DNA of 64,000 nt from Chiua virens. Taxonomy: Eukaryota; Basidiomycota; Agaricomycetes; Boletales; Boletaceae. The notes under the pieces are model-generated. The model was not told the DNA's origin and did not search any database. It saw nothing but the letters and a program-made list of their open reading frames with translations. The translations under genes and the position numbers were made by a program. Within the stretch, counting starts at the first letter, position 1. Every line of letters begins with the position of its first letter. Shown piece after piece: positions 1 to 9,503 of this stretch. Location of the stretch: positions 1,897,658 through 1,961,657 of the forward strand of contig JAHNUO010000009.1 of the NCBI GenBank assembly GCA_019787685.1, read 5' to 3'.

Positions 1-960
1 ATATTCTCCATAGTGTGTGTTATGAGCGAGCTAATCACACAATGACATGCCCAGACAGAGGGTATAGAAGCTTAAACGAACCCTCATATACATAGGACTC
101 AGTGTCTCACTCCACTCCATCGCCGGGTAACTCACGTCAAGTACTATGCGGAATTCAATGTCAGGAAATCACGTCCGTCAATGTTCCGATGCCAACGCCT
201 GCCCCTCAAGGCCTCACGTCCCAATCTCTCACTGTACAGTCGAAATAGCAGGTAGCAGTTTTGCCGTTCCACATTCACCACCATGACCTGCAGGACAGTC
301 ATACCTGAATCACACATATCCAGCCGCCCTGTTGCTCTCATCCACTAATGCCTTGACTGTCTGCGCAATTTAAACTGCACCCTGTGCAAATGATGGTACA
401 CGAGTTGCATGTACGAAGCGGAAAACAGTGACCGGTCCCACTCACAGGCGTATCGGAATGACAGCAGATGGATACCTCGGAGACGTTCTGACCGATAAGC
501 AAGTATGTGCCGCCAACTGTGGTCACCACGTGCAACTGGAGCAAGTTTTGAACCTAACGTGCAAACCAGTCAGATCAGCTCGTGACATGGGCTCATCCCG
601 TCCTTGAAAAAGACGTACTCATTGTTGGATGACATTGAGTGGAACAGGGTCATGCTTCCTACAGATTATCAGCAAGTCGGCGCCGGTCGTGTCAAGGAAG
701 TGTTACTTTGTGATCAACAACTTTCCTTTGTCACTATAGTCAAGGTCTGCGAATCATTCTGTGTCATTCGCTGTGAGCGATATCCGCGCCGACAGGCATG
801 CAAGGAAAGGATATGCTACCCGCAATGAATGACACACCCAACTCTTCAGTCGTGTGTTGGTGAGCAGTGCCCGCGAGGCCCACGAAGGCGAGGCCCATGT
901 CGGGGCGTGGGGCCCCACGACCAGTGAAAACGTTGGCCATGCCCACGACAGCATGGGCGA
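1..960. other. No supported gene; proximal flank of Coprina junction
   Basis: Short open frames occur on both strands, but none has a recognisable motif or convincing splice context. A stretch near 604-780 could be an old exon; nothing confirms it. The last 110 bases (about 845-955) are GC-rich and end at the junction with the first Coprina-type terminal repeat. Confidence 0.5.
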
Positions 961-1432
961 GGTTAGTTTAATTCAAACCAACTAGGCCAGTATGTCTAGG
1001 ACGAGTGAAATAGAGCAACAGGTTAAGGGAACCACCCTTTACCTCCCTGTTTCGTTAGGTACTCATCAGGCTCTATTCTTGATAGTATATTTGAACATGT
1101 AGACTCACGGGGGTTTATATACCTTTAGACCTGTGATTTCGGCAACTTGCGGGATAAGCTGATTCGACGATAAGACACAACGGGACGGACCTCAAAACCT
1201 AAAAATATTCCAGTAGATCCGCTCTATCTCCTGTGCCCCTGACTGCGTTTTTAATACCCGCTATCTTGATAACGGTGACAGTTGATTCCCGTCTATTGAC
1301 AGCGAACCTTATCGGAGATTGATGAAACTCTAAATGACGTGAGTTCCCCGTTGCGTGAGAAACAAACCCTAAACGTCCTAATATTAAACCAAAACCTTGT
1401 GTGACGTGAGAACGCCACTCCGTGAGAGAATT
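961..1432 (-). mobile_element. Coprina-like Penelope element terminal fragment, copy 1
   Basis: This 472 bp stretch is almost identical to 18721-19192, and its first 380 bp to 63407-63787. All three begin with GGTTAGTTTAATyCAAACC and are preceded by TTAGG-like bases. The minus strand carries a hammerhead ribozyme, known from Penelope-like elements. The copy stops at 1432 and continues as AGTTAGGTTA, telomere-like, where copy 2 continues with unrelated element sequence. The likely reading is a 5'-truncated cDNA attached to an old chromosome end and healed by telomere addition. Family naming rests on copy 2 lying next to a Penelope-like reverse transcriptase. Confidence 0.75.
1009..1077 (-). 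ncRNA. Hammerhead ribozyme, copy 1
   Basis: Read on the minus strand: stem I strand AATAGAGC, core CUGAUGA, a very short stem II (G-U...A-C with a five-base loop), core GAAA, then stem III CAGG...CCUG, the UU cleavage dinucleotide, and GCUCUAUU closing stem I over eight pairs. All core residues of a type I hammerhead are present. The stem III loop is long (about 23 nt). Identical in layout to 18769-18837 and 63455-63523. Confidence 0.88.
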
Positions 1433-1503
1433 AGTTAGGTTATGAGCACATTTTACACTCCCTAGGGTCTAGTTTTTTCTGTTTTTCTGATATTATACTC
1501 ATG

Positions 1504-1815
1504 ACATGTCCCTCCTAGAGGGACATCCTACACATGGGTAAAACACCCTAGCTTATGTGATCTCTAGAGCTTCAATATCTGATATGTCCCTCTAGGAAGG
1601 ACACTCACACATGGAAAGAATTGTGATGTGATGTCTTCTGTATATCACAAAGTATATGTCCCTCTTGGAAGGACAACTACACACAGGGATTACATTTATA
1701 AGTGATTGTCATTCTTGACTATGTTCTGTCCTTCCAGGAAGGACAGCCAGAGATGGGCATAATGCTGACTAATTGAGATCTGACAGTAGACATGTCCCTC
1801 CAAGAAGGACATGCT
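1504..1815. repeat. Array of short palindromes, TGTCC..GGACA type
   Basis: Five imperfect palindromes of about 20 bp with a TCC-n-GGA centre occur near 1507, 1580, 1655, 1727 and 1795, spaced about 70-75 bp apart. The spacers differ from one another, although several contain an ACACATGG-like stretch. This is the leftmost member of a palindrome family that recurs at 5.3-6.0, 8.66-8.89, 12.1-12.3 and 15.6-15.9 kb. Confidence 0.8.
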
Positions 1816-1830
1816 ACAGGCCACAGTGAT

Positions 1831-2757
1831 ATTCTAGTACATTTTTACAAATAGATGGGGGTTAGACTATGGTTCGGGTAAGGAAATGAAGATGTGTATG
1901 GCGCACTTCAAGATATATGTGATATGCGCAGAATATAATAATACATTGTTTGGACTAGACAGACAAGGCAACCCGCACACTTCAAGGGGTACATGATTTG
2001 CGCGAACTAATGTGCAAATTCATGCAAAATGACCATCAAGTGATGCAAGGTTTTGCGGTAAATTACAATTATAACCCAGCATAATTGAAACACAATTTGA
2101 GAAAAATGCAACCACCCAGCCATCCAGCCATCCAGCCATACATATTCCAAGGATAATTTAGTGCAAAATCAAACCAAATTAGACAAAATGAGGGTCAAGT
2201 GAGGCAAGGTTTTGCGGTAAGTTTGACTATGACCCAGCATAAACCAAATACAAATTGACCAATTTTTGAGCAAAATTGAATCACCCAGCCATACATCACC
2301 AAGCATAAATCAGTGGAAAATTAGACAAAATGAGAGACGATTTACACAAGGTTTTGCGGTAATTTATGACAGTGATATGACCAAGGGTAATCCAATTGGA
2401 ATTATCCGAGCATAATTTGATGAAAAAGACATGGTAACTCAGACTAATATTTGTCTGCATCTGACCACCATCTAATGAAAATTTGGTAGATTTTGGGTAT
2501 ATTTTGACTTATGTTTGGTGAAGATGTGACGATGATGTGATGATTATGTAAGCGACTAAGCCACCACCCAAGCATTTCTGATGCTTATGTAAGCAACCAT
2601 CCCACCATCTGAGCATGTCTGATGTGTATGTAAGCGTCTGTCTGACCAAGTCTTAGCAATTTGAATGACCATACAGAGCCTGGGGTAATTGTAATTACAA
2701 TTCGAAAACCAAAATCTGGGTGAAGTAATGATTGGAGGTTGTTTATATATATGTTAG
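1831..2757. repeat. Subtelomeric repeat block, copy 1
   Basis: An AT-rich block that matches 62160-62935 in direct orientation with high identity and small indels. It holds an internal repeat of about 150 bp, marked by three copies of AAGGTTTTGCGGTAA near 2047, 2210 and 2350. No coding potential is seen. Sharing between 1.8 kb and 62.2 kb suggests this sequence was once at the chromosome end and was copied or exchanged between ends. Confidence 0.85.
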
Positions 2758-2769
2758 GATGCCCCAAAT

Positions 2770-3850
2770 ACGTTTTCTAAGAAAACGGCGGTCGGAATAA
2801 TTTTTGAGCAAGGTAAGAGGGGAGGAGGGGGAAGGGTGAGATGCATCTCTCAAATATTTTTTTGGTGCAATTCTATGTATTGTATCATGGTCTATAGGTG
2901 TTATATACATGTGGGGAACATCATGTGCACTCATAATGGACCTTACTGATTTATTTGAGACCAGTAGAGGGGGGGAGGGGGGAGGGTAAGGTGCATCTCT
3001 TAAATATTTTTTTGGTACAATTCTATATATTGTATCATAGTCTATATGTGTTATATATATGTGGGAAACATTGTTTGCACTCATAATGGACCATCCTGAT
3101 TTATTTGAGACCAGTAGAGGGGGGAGGGGGGAGGGTAAGGTGTATCTCTCAAATATTTTTTTGGTGCAATTCTATGTATTGTATCATGGTCTATAGGTGT
3201 TATATGCATGTGGGGAACATTGTGTTTACACTTAATAGACCTTTCTGATTTATTTGAGACCAGTAGAGGGGGAAGAGGGGAGGGTAAGGTGCATCTCTCA
3301 AATATTTTTTTGGTGCAATTCTATATATTGTATCACGGTCTATATGTGTTATATATATGTGGGAAACATTGTTTGCACTCATAATGGACCATCCTGATTT
3401 ATTTGAGACCAGTAGAGGGGGAGAGGGGAGAGGGTAAGGTGCATCTCTCAAATATTTTTTGGTGCAATTCTATGTATTGTATCATGGTCTATTGGTGTTA
3501 TACACATGTGGGGAACATTGTGTTTACACTTAATAGACCTTTCCGATTTATTTGAGACTGGTAGAGGGGAGGAGGGAGAAGGGTAAGGTCCATCGCTCAA
3601 ATATTTTTTTGATACAATTCTACATATTGTATCATGGTCTGTGAGTGTTATATACATGTGAGGAACATTGCTTTCACTCTTAATGGACCTTTCTGATTTA
3701 TTTGAGACCAGTGAAGGGGGGGAGGGAGGAAAGTAAGGTACATCATTCAAATAATTTATAGGGATCATTTTGAGTATTGTATCATGGTCTATGGGAATTA
3801 TATACATGGGGTGCAGGGACCATATCTTGCATCCATCCTGAAATCATAAT
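2770..3850. repeat. Tandem repeat, about 149 bp unit, about seven copies
   Basis: The landmark GGRAACATTG recurs at about 2914, 3063, 3213, 3361, 3511 and 3660, giving a period of 148-150 bp. Units at 3063 and 3361 share one variant and those at 3213 and 3511 another, so there is a higher-order period of about 298 bp. Each unit has a G-rich AGAGGGGGGAGGGG tract. The long minus-strand open frames here are products of the repeat, not genes. Confidence 0.92.
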
Positions 3851-3873
3851 TTATTTGAGATGAGTACAGTAGT

Positions 3874-4929
3874 TCACTCGGTATTGTCCTCTTCATCTGC
3901 AAAATCTTCATCTTCATCTTCATCCTTATCTTTGTCCTCATCATGCTCCCCCTCCCCCTCATCACTCTCCTCCTCCTCTCCCTCATCATCATTTCCCTCC
4001 TCCCCCTCATCATCCTCCCCTTCCCCCTCATCATCCTCCCCTTTCCCCTCATCATCCTCCCCCTCCCCCTCCCCCTCCTCCTCCTCCTTTTTATCCTGAT
4101 GCTTCTGTTGTCTAGTAGGAGGAGGTTTCCGAGTATTTTTTTGTTTTGCAGACTTTCTATCCCTCCCCTGTCTCATTCTGCGCCTCTCTGCAATCAATTG
4201 CTTGTTAGCTAGAAGCTCGTCATAACCCATATGTTCCATAATGTCCATTTGAAGCTTGTTTTGTGGCTTTAAAACGCGAGTGACCTTTTGCCGGGGTTTT
4301 TGAGTCTTCCCTTTTGAAATCCCTTCGATCTTGTAGAACTTTGAATTGGTCACCATTACAATCTTCCCTTCTTTGCATCTCCATGTCCTTCCGGGTGTCT
4401 TTGAGCTACATTTCGAAGCATCTGGCAATGTTTGAAGCAAAGAAAATATTTTCCCCAAGCGATCTGTAATCTCAAACTCCTCAGCCACAGAGCGGTCCTT
4501 CATGAGTTGATGGTATTCCCAGATATAGCATGGTTTCATCCAAAATATACTCCAAGGAGAGCGGCTGGTAGGCTCAGAATCTGGATCAAAAGCAGGGAAA
4601 AAGACATGCATTCGCTCCATGAAGCTAGGCTGGTGGTGACCTGCTCCTGCACTTCCCGGTATGTCAGCATTGGTCGCTATGAATGAACATGCACGAATCG
4701 TCCTGAATACTTCATTCAACGACCAGCTTTGAATGGCATCCTCCAAGGAGGTTGGCTCTGGCCTATTCTGTGGAGCTATCAACCAAGTCTCCTTTAACTG
4801 GATCCAAATCTGACATGTGAACTGGACAAATAGCTTGCCAACCACAGGTTCCAGATATGACAAGTCACTGGTCCACATCCAAGCGCGCATGATCAACCAG
4901 GGCTGATCTTGAATGGTCTTCTGTAGCAA
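3874..4929 (-). CDS. Hypothetical protein with long acidic C-terminal tail
   Basis: A 351-codon open frame, possibly only the last exon: the reverse strand just upstream of 4929 reads TTTGCTACAG, a good splice acceptor, so the true start may lie further right. The N-terminal 170 residues look globular with several Trp and Cys. Residues about 180-270 are basic (Lys/Arg-rich, nuclear-localisation-like). The last 70 residues are a Glu/Asp/Gly tail (EGEGEDDEG repeats). The globular part resembles an expanded, uncharacterised agaricomycete family remembered only loosely, so no function is given. The acidic tail produces serine-rich shadow frames on the + strand. Confidence 0.55.
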   Translation of the reverse strand: MLQKTIQDQPWLIMRAWMWTSDLSYLEPVVGKLFVQFTCQIWIQLKETWLIAPQNRPEPTSLEDAIQSWSLNEVFRTIRACSFIATNADIPGSAGAGHHQPSFMERMHVFFPAFDPDSEPTSRSPWSIFWMKPCYIWEYHQLMKDRSVAEEFEITDRLGKIFSLLQTLPDASKCSSKTPGRTWRCKEGKIVMVTNSKFYKIEGISKGKTQKPRQKVTRVLKPQNKLQMDIMEHMGYDELLANKQLIAERRRMRQGRDRKSAKQKNTRKPPPTRQQKHQDKKEEEEGEGEGEDDEGKGEDDEGEGEDDEGEEGNDDEGEEEESDEGEGEHDEDKDKDEDEDEDFADEEDNTE

Positions 4930-4934
4930 ATTCC

Positions 4935-5254
4935 AGGTAGGTTATGAGTGCTCTTTGCTGGTACCCTAGGGTGCATTTAGAACCCCATCCTAGGGTTTAA
5001 TAGATCCTAGAATAGGGTTTGGTAATAAATCTATGTTCTATAAAAGGCCTTGAGTATAGTAAACTGGGTAGTACTCAGACTGTATTGACTCTATCTGTGT
5101 ATAGTGATGTGATTGTAAGTAAGAGTGCTGTGAAGAACAGTAGAAAAACAGTAAAGATGACAATTGCCACAGACATGCAAGCTTACCATCTAGGACAGAG
5201 AACAGCACACAGCTTACATGGCATGTGAGAATTGCTACAGATACCAGCCCGCCG
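4935..5254. other. Intergenic, no gene seen
   Basis: Short AT-rich spacer between the acidic-tail gene and the tandem repeat field. It contains direct repeats of a CCTAGGGTTTAATAG-like motif but no coding exon that can be supported. Confidence 0.5.
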
Positions 5255-5700
5255 TCCTGGAAGGAGAGCAGCACACATGTCTGCATAGGACATGACATTG
5301 ATCATGGATATGTATCACAAGCTCTCCTTCCTGGAAGGAGAGCAACACACATGTCTACATAGGACATGACATTGATCATGGACATGTACCACAAGCTCTC
5401 CTTCCTGGAAGGAGAGCAGCACACATGTCTGCATAGGACATAACATTGATCACGGACATGTACCACAGGCTCTCCTTCCTGGAAGGAGAGCAGCACACAT
5501 GTCTACATAGGACATGACACTAATCATGGACATGCAGTGCAAGCTCTCCTTCCTGGAAGGAGAGGAGTATACATGTCTGTATAGGACATGATACTGATCA
5601 TGGACATGCAATGCGAGCTCTCCTTCCTGGAAGGAGAGCAGCACACATGTCTGCATAGGACATGACAATGATCACAGATATGTAATGCGAGCTCTCCTTC
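5255..5700. repeat. Minisatellite A, about 72 bp unit with palindromic core
   Basis: Six to seven units, each holding the palindrome GCTCTCCTTCCTGGAAGGAGAGC-like core of about 20 bp, followed by ACACATGTCTRCATAGGACATGA and a GATCATGGACATG stretch. The period is close to 72 bp and units are 90% or more alike. The palindrome core is shared in type with the arrays at 1.5, 8.7, 12.1 and 15.6 kb. Confidence 0.92.
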
Positions 5701-6045
5701 CTGGACGGAGAGCACACATCCGTGGGGATTGTCACGTGCCATGCTTGATATGTGTGCTGCCCTCCGTCCAGGACGGCGGGCTGGCATGTCTGTGGGGATT
5801 GTCACGTGCCATGCTTGATGTGTGTGCTACCCTCCGTCCAGGATGGCGGGCTGGCATGTCCGTGGGGATTGTCACGTGCCATGCTTGATGTGTGTGCTGC
5901 CCTCCGTCCAGGACGGCGGGCTGGCATGTCCGTGGGGATTGTCACGTGCCATGCTTGATGTGTGTGCTACCCTCCGTCCAGGACGGCGGGCTAGCATGTC
6001 TGTGATGATTGTCACATGCCATGCTTGATATGTGCTGCTCTCTGT
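5701..6045. repeat. Minisatellite B, about 70 bp unit with palindromic core
   Basis: Four to five units of about 70 bp, each with the palindrome CCGTCCAGGACGG followed by CGGGCTGGCATGTCCGTG and GATTGTCACGTGCCATGC. It directly continues minisatellite A, with a hybrid unit at 5690-5715 in which the A-type half-palindrome meets the B-type half. Confidence 0.92.
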
Positions 6046-6571
6046 CAAGGGTGTAAGGGAGAATGTGAGTCCAGAATAGCCAGAAAGTGACAAGTTGCAC
6101 AATATATTACTTGAAACAATGTGAAAGATTTGTATTCCATGTACCCATAATAAAAAAATACATAAGACCACTCGGAACATGTACAAGTCCAGTGAGAGAA
6201 TGATTTGTCTATCATAGAACAGCGACCAGCATGTGATGATTGCACAACATGGGAAGATCCACATGGGAAAGAGACTGAAAGTTCATCACAAACTTGGTGA
6301 TATTGTGCGATTAAACCAATAAATAGCTTCTTTGCAGATACCATCATTTGCCACCGAGAGGCATTGAACTGGTTCCTGGGAAACTAAACTAATGGTGTAA
6401 TCTAACACAGAATACATTACAGTGTTGCCCACATTGATTTGTCAATCACAACATGCTTGGCACCTGTAAAGGAGTAAACACAACTGTGCTCTCCTAGATG
6501 AAAAGTAAAGTAAAGTAAAGTTTAAGGGGAAGGGCCAGGGGTTGAGTGGTGCTAATAGGGAGATGCAAGTA
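6046..6571. other. Intergenic, no gene seen
   Basis: AT-rich spacer without a supported exon. A short AAAGT microsatellite lies at about 6503-6520. Confidence 0.5.
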
Positions 6572-7471
6572 CAGTTGACTCTCACTTAAGGAATAGGGGT
6601 TTAAAGTGATACTCTCTCATAGTGTATACCTTTTGAGATTTCCTGGCTCAGAATGTGGGACTTCACTGCATAACAAATACCCTCAATAGGGATTTCTCAA
6701 TGCCATAACTGATACTACCTTCAGAATGATGCTAAATTAGGCAACTGTATTATATAATTTTCCTCAATTGGCCTGCATCACAACATGTACAAAGGCAAGT
6801 GACTCAAAGTCTGTTCCTGTCTCATCATTATTGGTGACTCAGACCCCACTGCCGAGTCTGAAAGCCTTCTCAAAAGTGCTCTAGACAATTTTGAGGCGAC
6901 AGGTATCCTTCAGCTCTCGCACCAGATGAGTGTTTCTGAGGTCCTCAACTTGGACATAGATGACAACAGTTTTGACATGATGGATAAGGATATCTATCAG
7001 TCCATTATGGATGCACGCATGGCATGGGAAAAGAGTGAGACTGACAAACAGGATTGCAGTGTCACAAATGTCAACCTGAAGCCATGTCCTCTTGAGTGTA
7101 TAATTATATTAAATATTAATAATTTTTTCAAATTTGTTTTCAAATTATATATAATAACTCAAATATATATACATCATGGAAGTGCTGCAAGATATTGTCG
7201 ACGAGCTTGATGATGATTTTGGATGGGAGTTTGAACAACTTGAGTCACCAGGATGCCGGTCATTGCAGAATGCAGTGAACGGTAACGTTACTGATCATTT
7301 CACACGTACATAGCCTAAGTTATATTATTCTATATATTGTCTCTACTAATACTACTCAGAAAACTCAACTGCTTTGTCTCGGCAAGCCGACCTCTCAGGA
7401 AATGTATACTCTCTCATAGTGTATACCTTTGGGCATGTCCCGAGGGGTATCGCTTGTGTGAGAGTCGACTG
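6572..7471 (+). mobile_element. pogo/Tigger-like DNA element, internally deleted
   Basis: The ends are inverted: CAGTTGACTCTCAC at 6572 and the complement of CAGTCGACTCTCAC ending at 7471, each flanked by TA (6570-6571 and 7472-7473), the target duplication of Tc1/mariner/pogo elements. The inversion continues inward: both ends contain ACTCTCTCATAGTGTATACC, itself partly palindromic. The 900 bp element holds only a fragment of the transposase. It is a dead or non-autonomous copy. Confidence 0.8.
6830..7110 (+). pseudogene. DDE1 (pogo/Tigger-type) transposase C-terminal remnant
   Basis: Frame 6926-7110 encodes MSVSEVLNLDIDDN followed by an acidic helix with IYQSIMDARMAWE, resembling the C-terminal tail after the DDE1 domain in basidiomycete Tigger-like transposases. 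Upstream bases 6830-6925 encode ESLLKSALDNFEATGILQLS in the same frame. The helix-turn-helix and catalytic core are missing. It lies within the inverted-repeat element at 6572-7471, which supports the assignment. Confidence 0.55.
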
Positions 7472-7477
7472 TACTCG

Positions 7478-8110
7478 CATGGAAGCACAAACAGGAACGT
7501 GTTGCCGCGTTCCTGTTTTGTGTTTGCACGCGAGTGTGGGCAAGGTGAGGATGAGTGGATTGAAGCCAAGGAATGATGAGAAGAGTCCCACAAGGGTGGG
7601 CACACGATGAAGGCTGGGGGCGAGGCGAGGTGGTGAGAGGGTCAAGGTGGCAACGGCGACGAGACTACAAGAGTGAACACGAGTGCTCGTGTGCAAACAC
7701 GAATGCAAACGCTTATCATTTGCATTCGTGATTGCACAAGAAGGTGTTGGTGTTGGTGGGGCAAGGGTAAGGTGGTGAGACGGCGAGAGGTTGGAGGTAA
7801 GGGAGCTCGTATGCAAGCACGAACGCAAATGCGAATGGCTATGGTTATGCCGTTCACGTTCGTGTTTGCATACGAGGGTTGAGGGAGATGGGGTGGCGAC
7901 AGTGGCGAAGGCAAGGCAAGGCACTAATGATGCCCTTGTATGATGGGATGGTGATGGTGACCGAAGGCGAGGATGGGGTGGCAAGGGCACAGCGAGACAG
8001 TTAAGGGTGAGCGTGAGGGTAAGGTGGGGAGGGTGAATGCGAGGGCCCTCGTGTGCAAACATGAATACGAACGAATATCATTTGCGTTCATATTTGCATA
8101 CGAGGGCGCA
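7478..8110. repeat. Family of foldback (hairpin) repeats
   Basis: Four long imperfect hairpins share arms of the type CTCGTRTGCAAACACGAA...TTCGTGTTTGCAYACGAG: about 7480-7536, 7683-7740, 7805-7880 and 8048-8105. Arms are about 25-30 bp and loops are short. The spacers are G-rich (GGTGGTGAGA, GGCGAGG). No transposase is nearby. They resemble small foldback or MITE-like units. Minus-strand open frames here are repeat artefacts. Confidence 0.75.
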
Positions 8111-8654
8111 ATGAGGTGGCGACAGTGGCAGCGGCAAAGGCGGGGCGGCAGAGGCATGCTCGTGTTAGGTTGATGGGTGGCCTTGAGGGCCTTGAGACAG
8201 CCGGAACGATGGAGATGGGGCCAATATGATGGGGAATAAGGTTGGACGGATGGTGCAACGAGCGGTGCACACCGCAACTCAGAACAAGTCGGGATGCGGT
8301 CGCTAGCTAAAGAAGAGACGAGTCAGGGCCAACAGTATAACCACAAGAGAAAAGCAGACGTACCTGGTCCAAACCCTATCAACAACCCTGGATGTTCTAC
8401 CAAGCCCGTACACCCACCGCCTCGATACGGATGACTCAAACCAAACGCTAGCAGAATCAGTAGAGCCTGCACGTGCAAAAGCACTTACCAAGGTGAACAA
8501 GAAGTTGAGTCGGGCAAAGTCAAGATGTATGTACTAGAAGGATTTAGTAGAGTGGTTAGGCTTGAATTAAGGACTCACATGACATGAGTAGAACAGACCC
8601 AAGGCTGAATAATAGCGCTGAATGTTGAATGTTGAACCGGCGAGGTCTAGCAAT

Positions 8655-9015
8655 ATGTGCATAGCATGCCACCGTCTTGGACGGCGAGCGTGGGCAAGCT
8701 ATTTCTCAAGCACGTGATACGCAGTGACACGTGCGGCACACCGTCTTGGACGGCGAGCGTGGGCAAGCTCTCAAGCACGTGATACACAGTGATGCGTGCA
8801 GCACGCCGTCTTGGACGGCGAGCGTGAGCACTGTTACTCCTCAACCTGGTATTGTATGCATTGCGCCGTCTTGGACGGCAAGCGGGCATACAGAGGCCCA
8901 TCAATCAGTGAAATGGTACGTCCCTGACGTTGACATCGATTACCCTGAACTTACATTACAGCAAGCCACAGGTGTATGGTGTGTGCAGCGTCCGTCCACG
9001 ACGGCGGAGAGCGGC
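8655..9015. repeat. Palindrome array, CCGTCTTGGACGG type
   Basis: Near-identical palindromes with core CCGTCTTGGACGGCGAGCG at about 8669, 8741, 8804 and 8864, plus a diverged CCGTCCACGACGG at about 8991. The first units share GGGCAAGCT and AAGCACGTGATACRCAGTGA spacer sequence; later spacers differ. Confidence 0.85.
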
Positions 9016-9029
9016 CGGTAGCGAGTAGT

Positions 9030-9503
9030 ATCATTTCGTGCTTGGTGCACGTTGTGATGGTGAGTACGTTTTATTTCATTTAACGATCAGATCGAGTAAC
9101 TCACTCCCCTTTGACCATTGTGGCAGATCACACAGTGCATGGGACGGCGATATCATTCGCTCCGTGCTAATCATTTGGATGAACGTTTCCAGAATCGGGG
9201 ATCGTTGATGGCGAGTGGGCTCATTTCACACTCAGTGCACGTTTTGACGGTGAGTTCATTGTGTCATTCAACGATCTGAGTGACTCATACATACCCCTTT
9301 GACCGCATCAGTGCTATATCACAACACACCACAAGCGAACAAACGGCGAGCGCATGACGTGTGCAGGCACCATCCAGGATGGCCGAGAGCAGTCGAAAGT
9401 GATGTCGTCATTTCGTGTTTGATACACGTTGGTGCGTTCTTTCGTGTACTTAATTAAGATCTCAATCACACACCCTCTAACCATCTTCGTTTTTGCTTCA
9501 GCG
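9030..9503 (+). promoter_or_regulatory. Upstream leader of the SNF2 gene with repeated intron-like units
   Basis: Three diverged direct copies begin near 9030, 9216 and 9408. Each contains GTGCACGTT (or TACACGTT), an ACGATCAGATC/ACGATCTGAG stretch and a polypyrimidine CCCTTTGACC followed by CAG. The first two contain GGTGAGT, so the units could be 5'-UTR introns. No TATA box can be assigned with confidence. Confidence 0.4.

Noticed and set aside
2743..3807. Three minus-strand frames with YITPIDHDTI repeats
   Set aside because: They arise from the 149 bp tandem repeat, and frames break at repeat boundaries.
3860..4212. Serine-rich and Leu/Pro-rich + strand frames
   Set aside because: Antisense shadows of the Glu/Asp-coding tail of the minus-strand gene at 3874-4929.
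5255..6045. CRISPR-like look: palindromic repeats at regular spacing
   Set aside because: The whole unit including the spacer is tandemly repeated, the genome is eukaryotic and no cas genes exist; these are minisatellites with palindromic cores.
7352..8277. Long minus-strand frames rich in His, Pro and Leu
   Set aside because: They cross several foldback repeats and G-rich spacers, and the protein sequence is repeat-derived.
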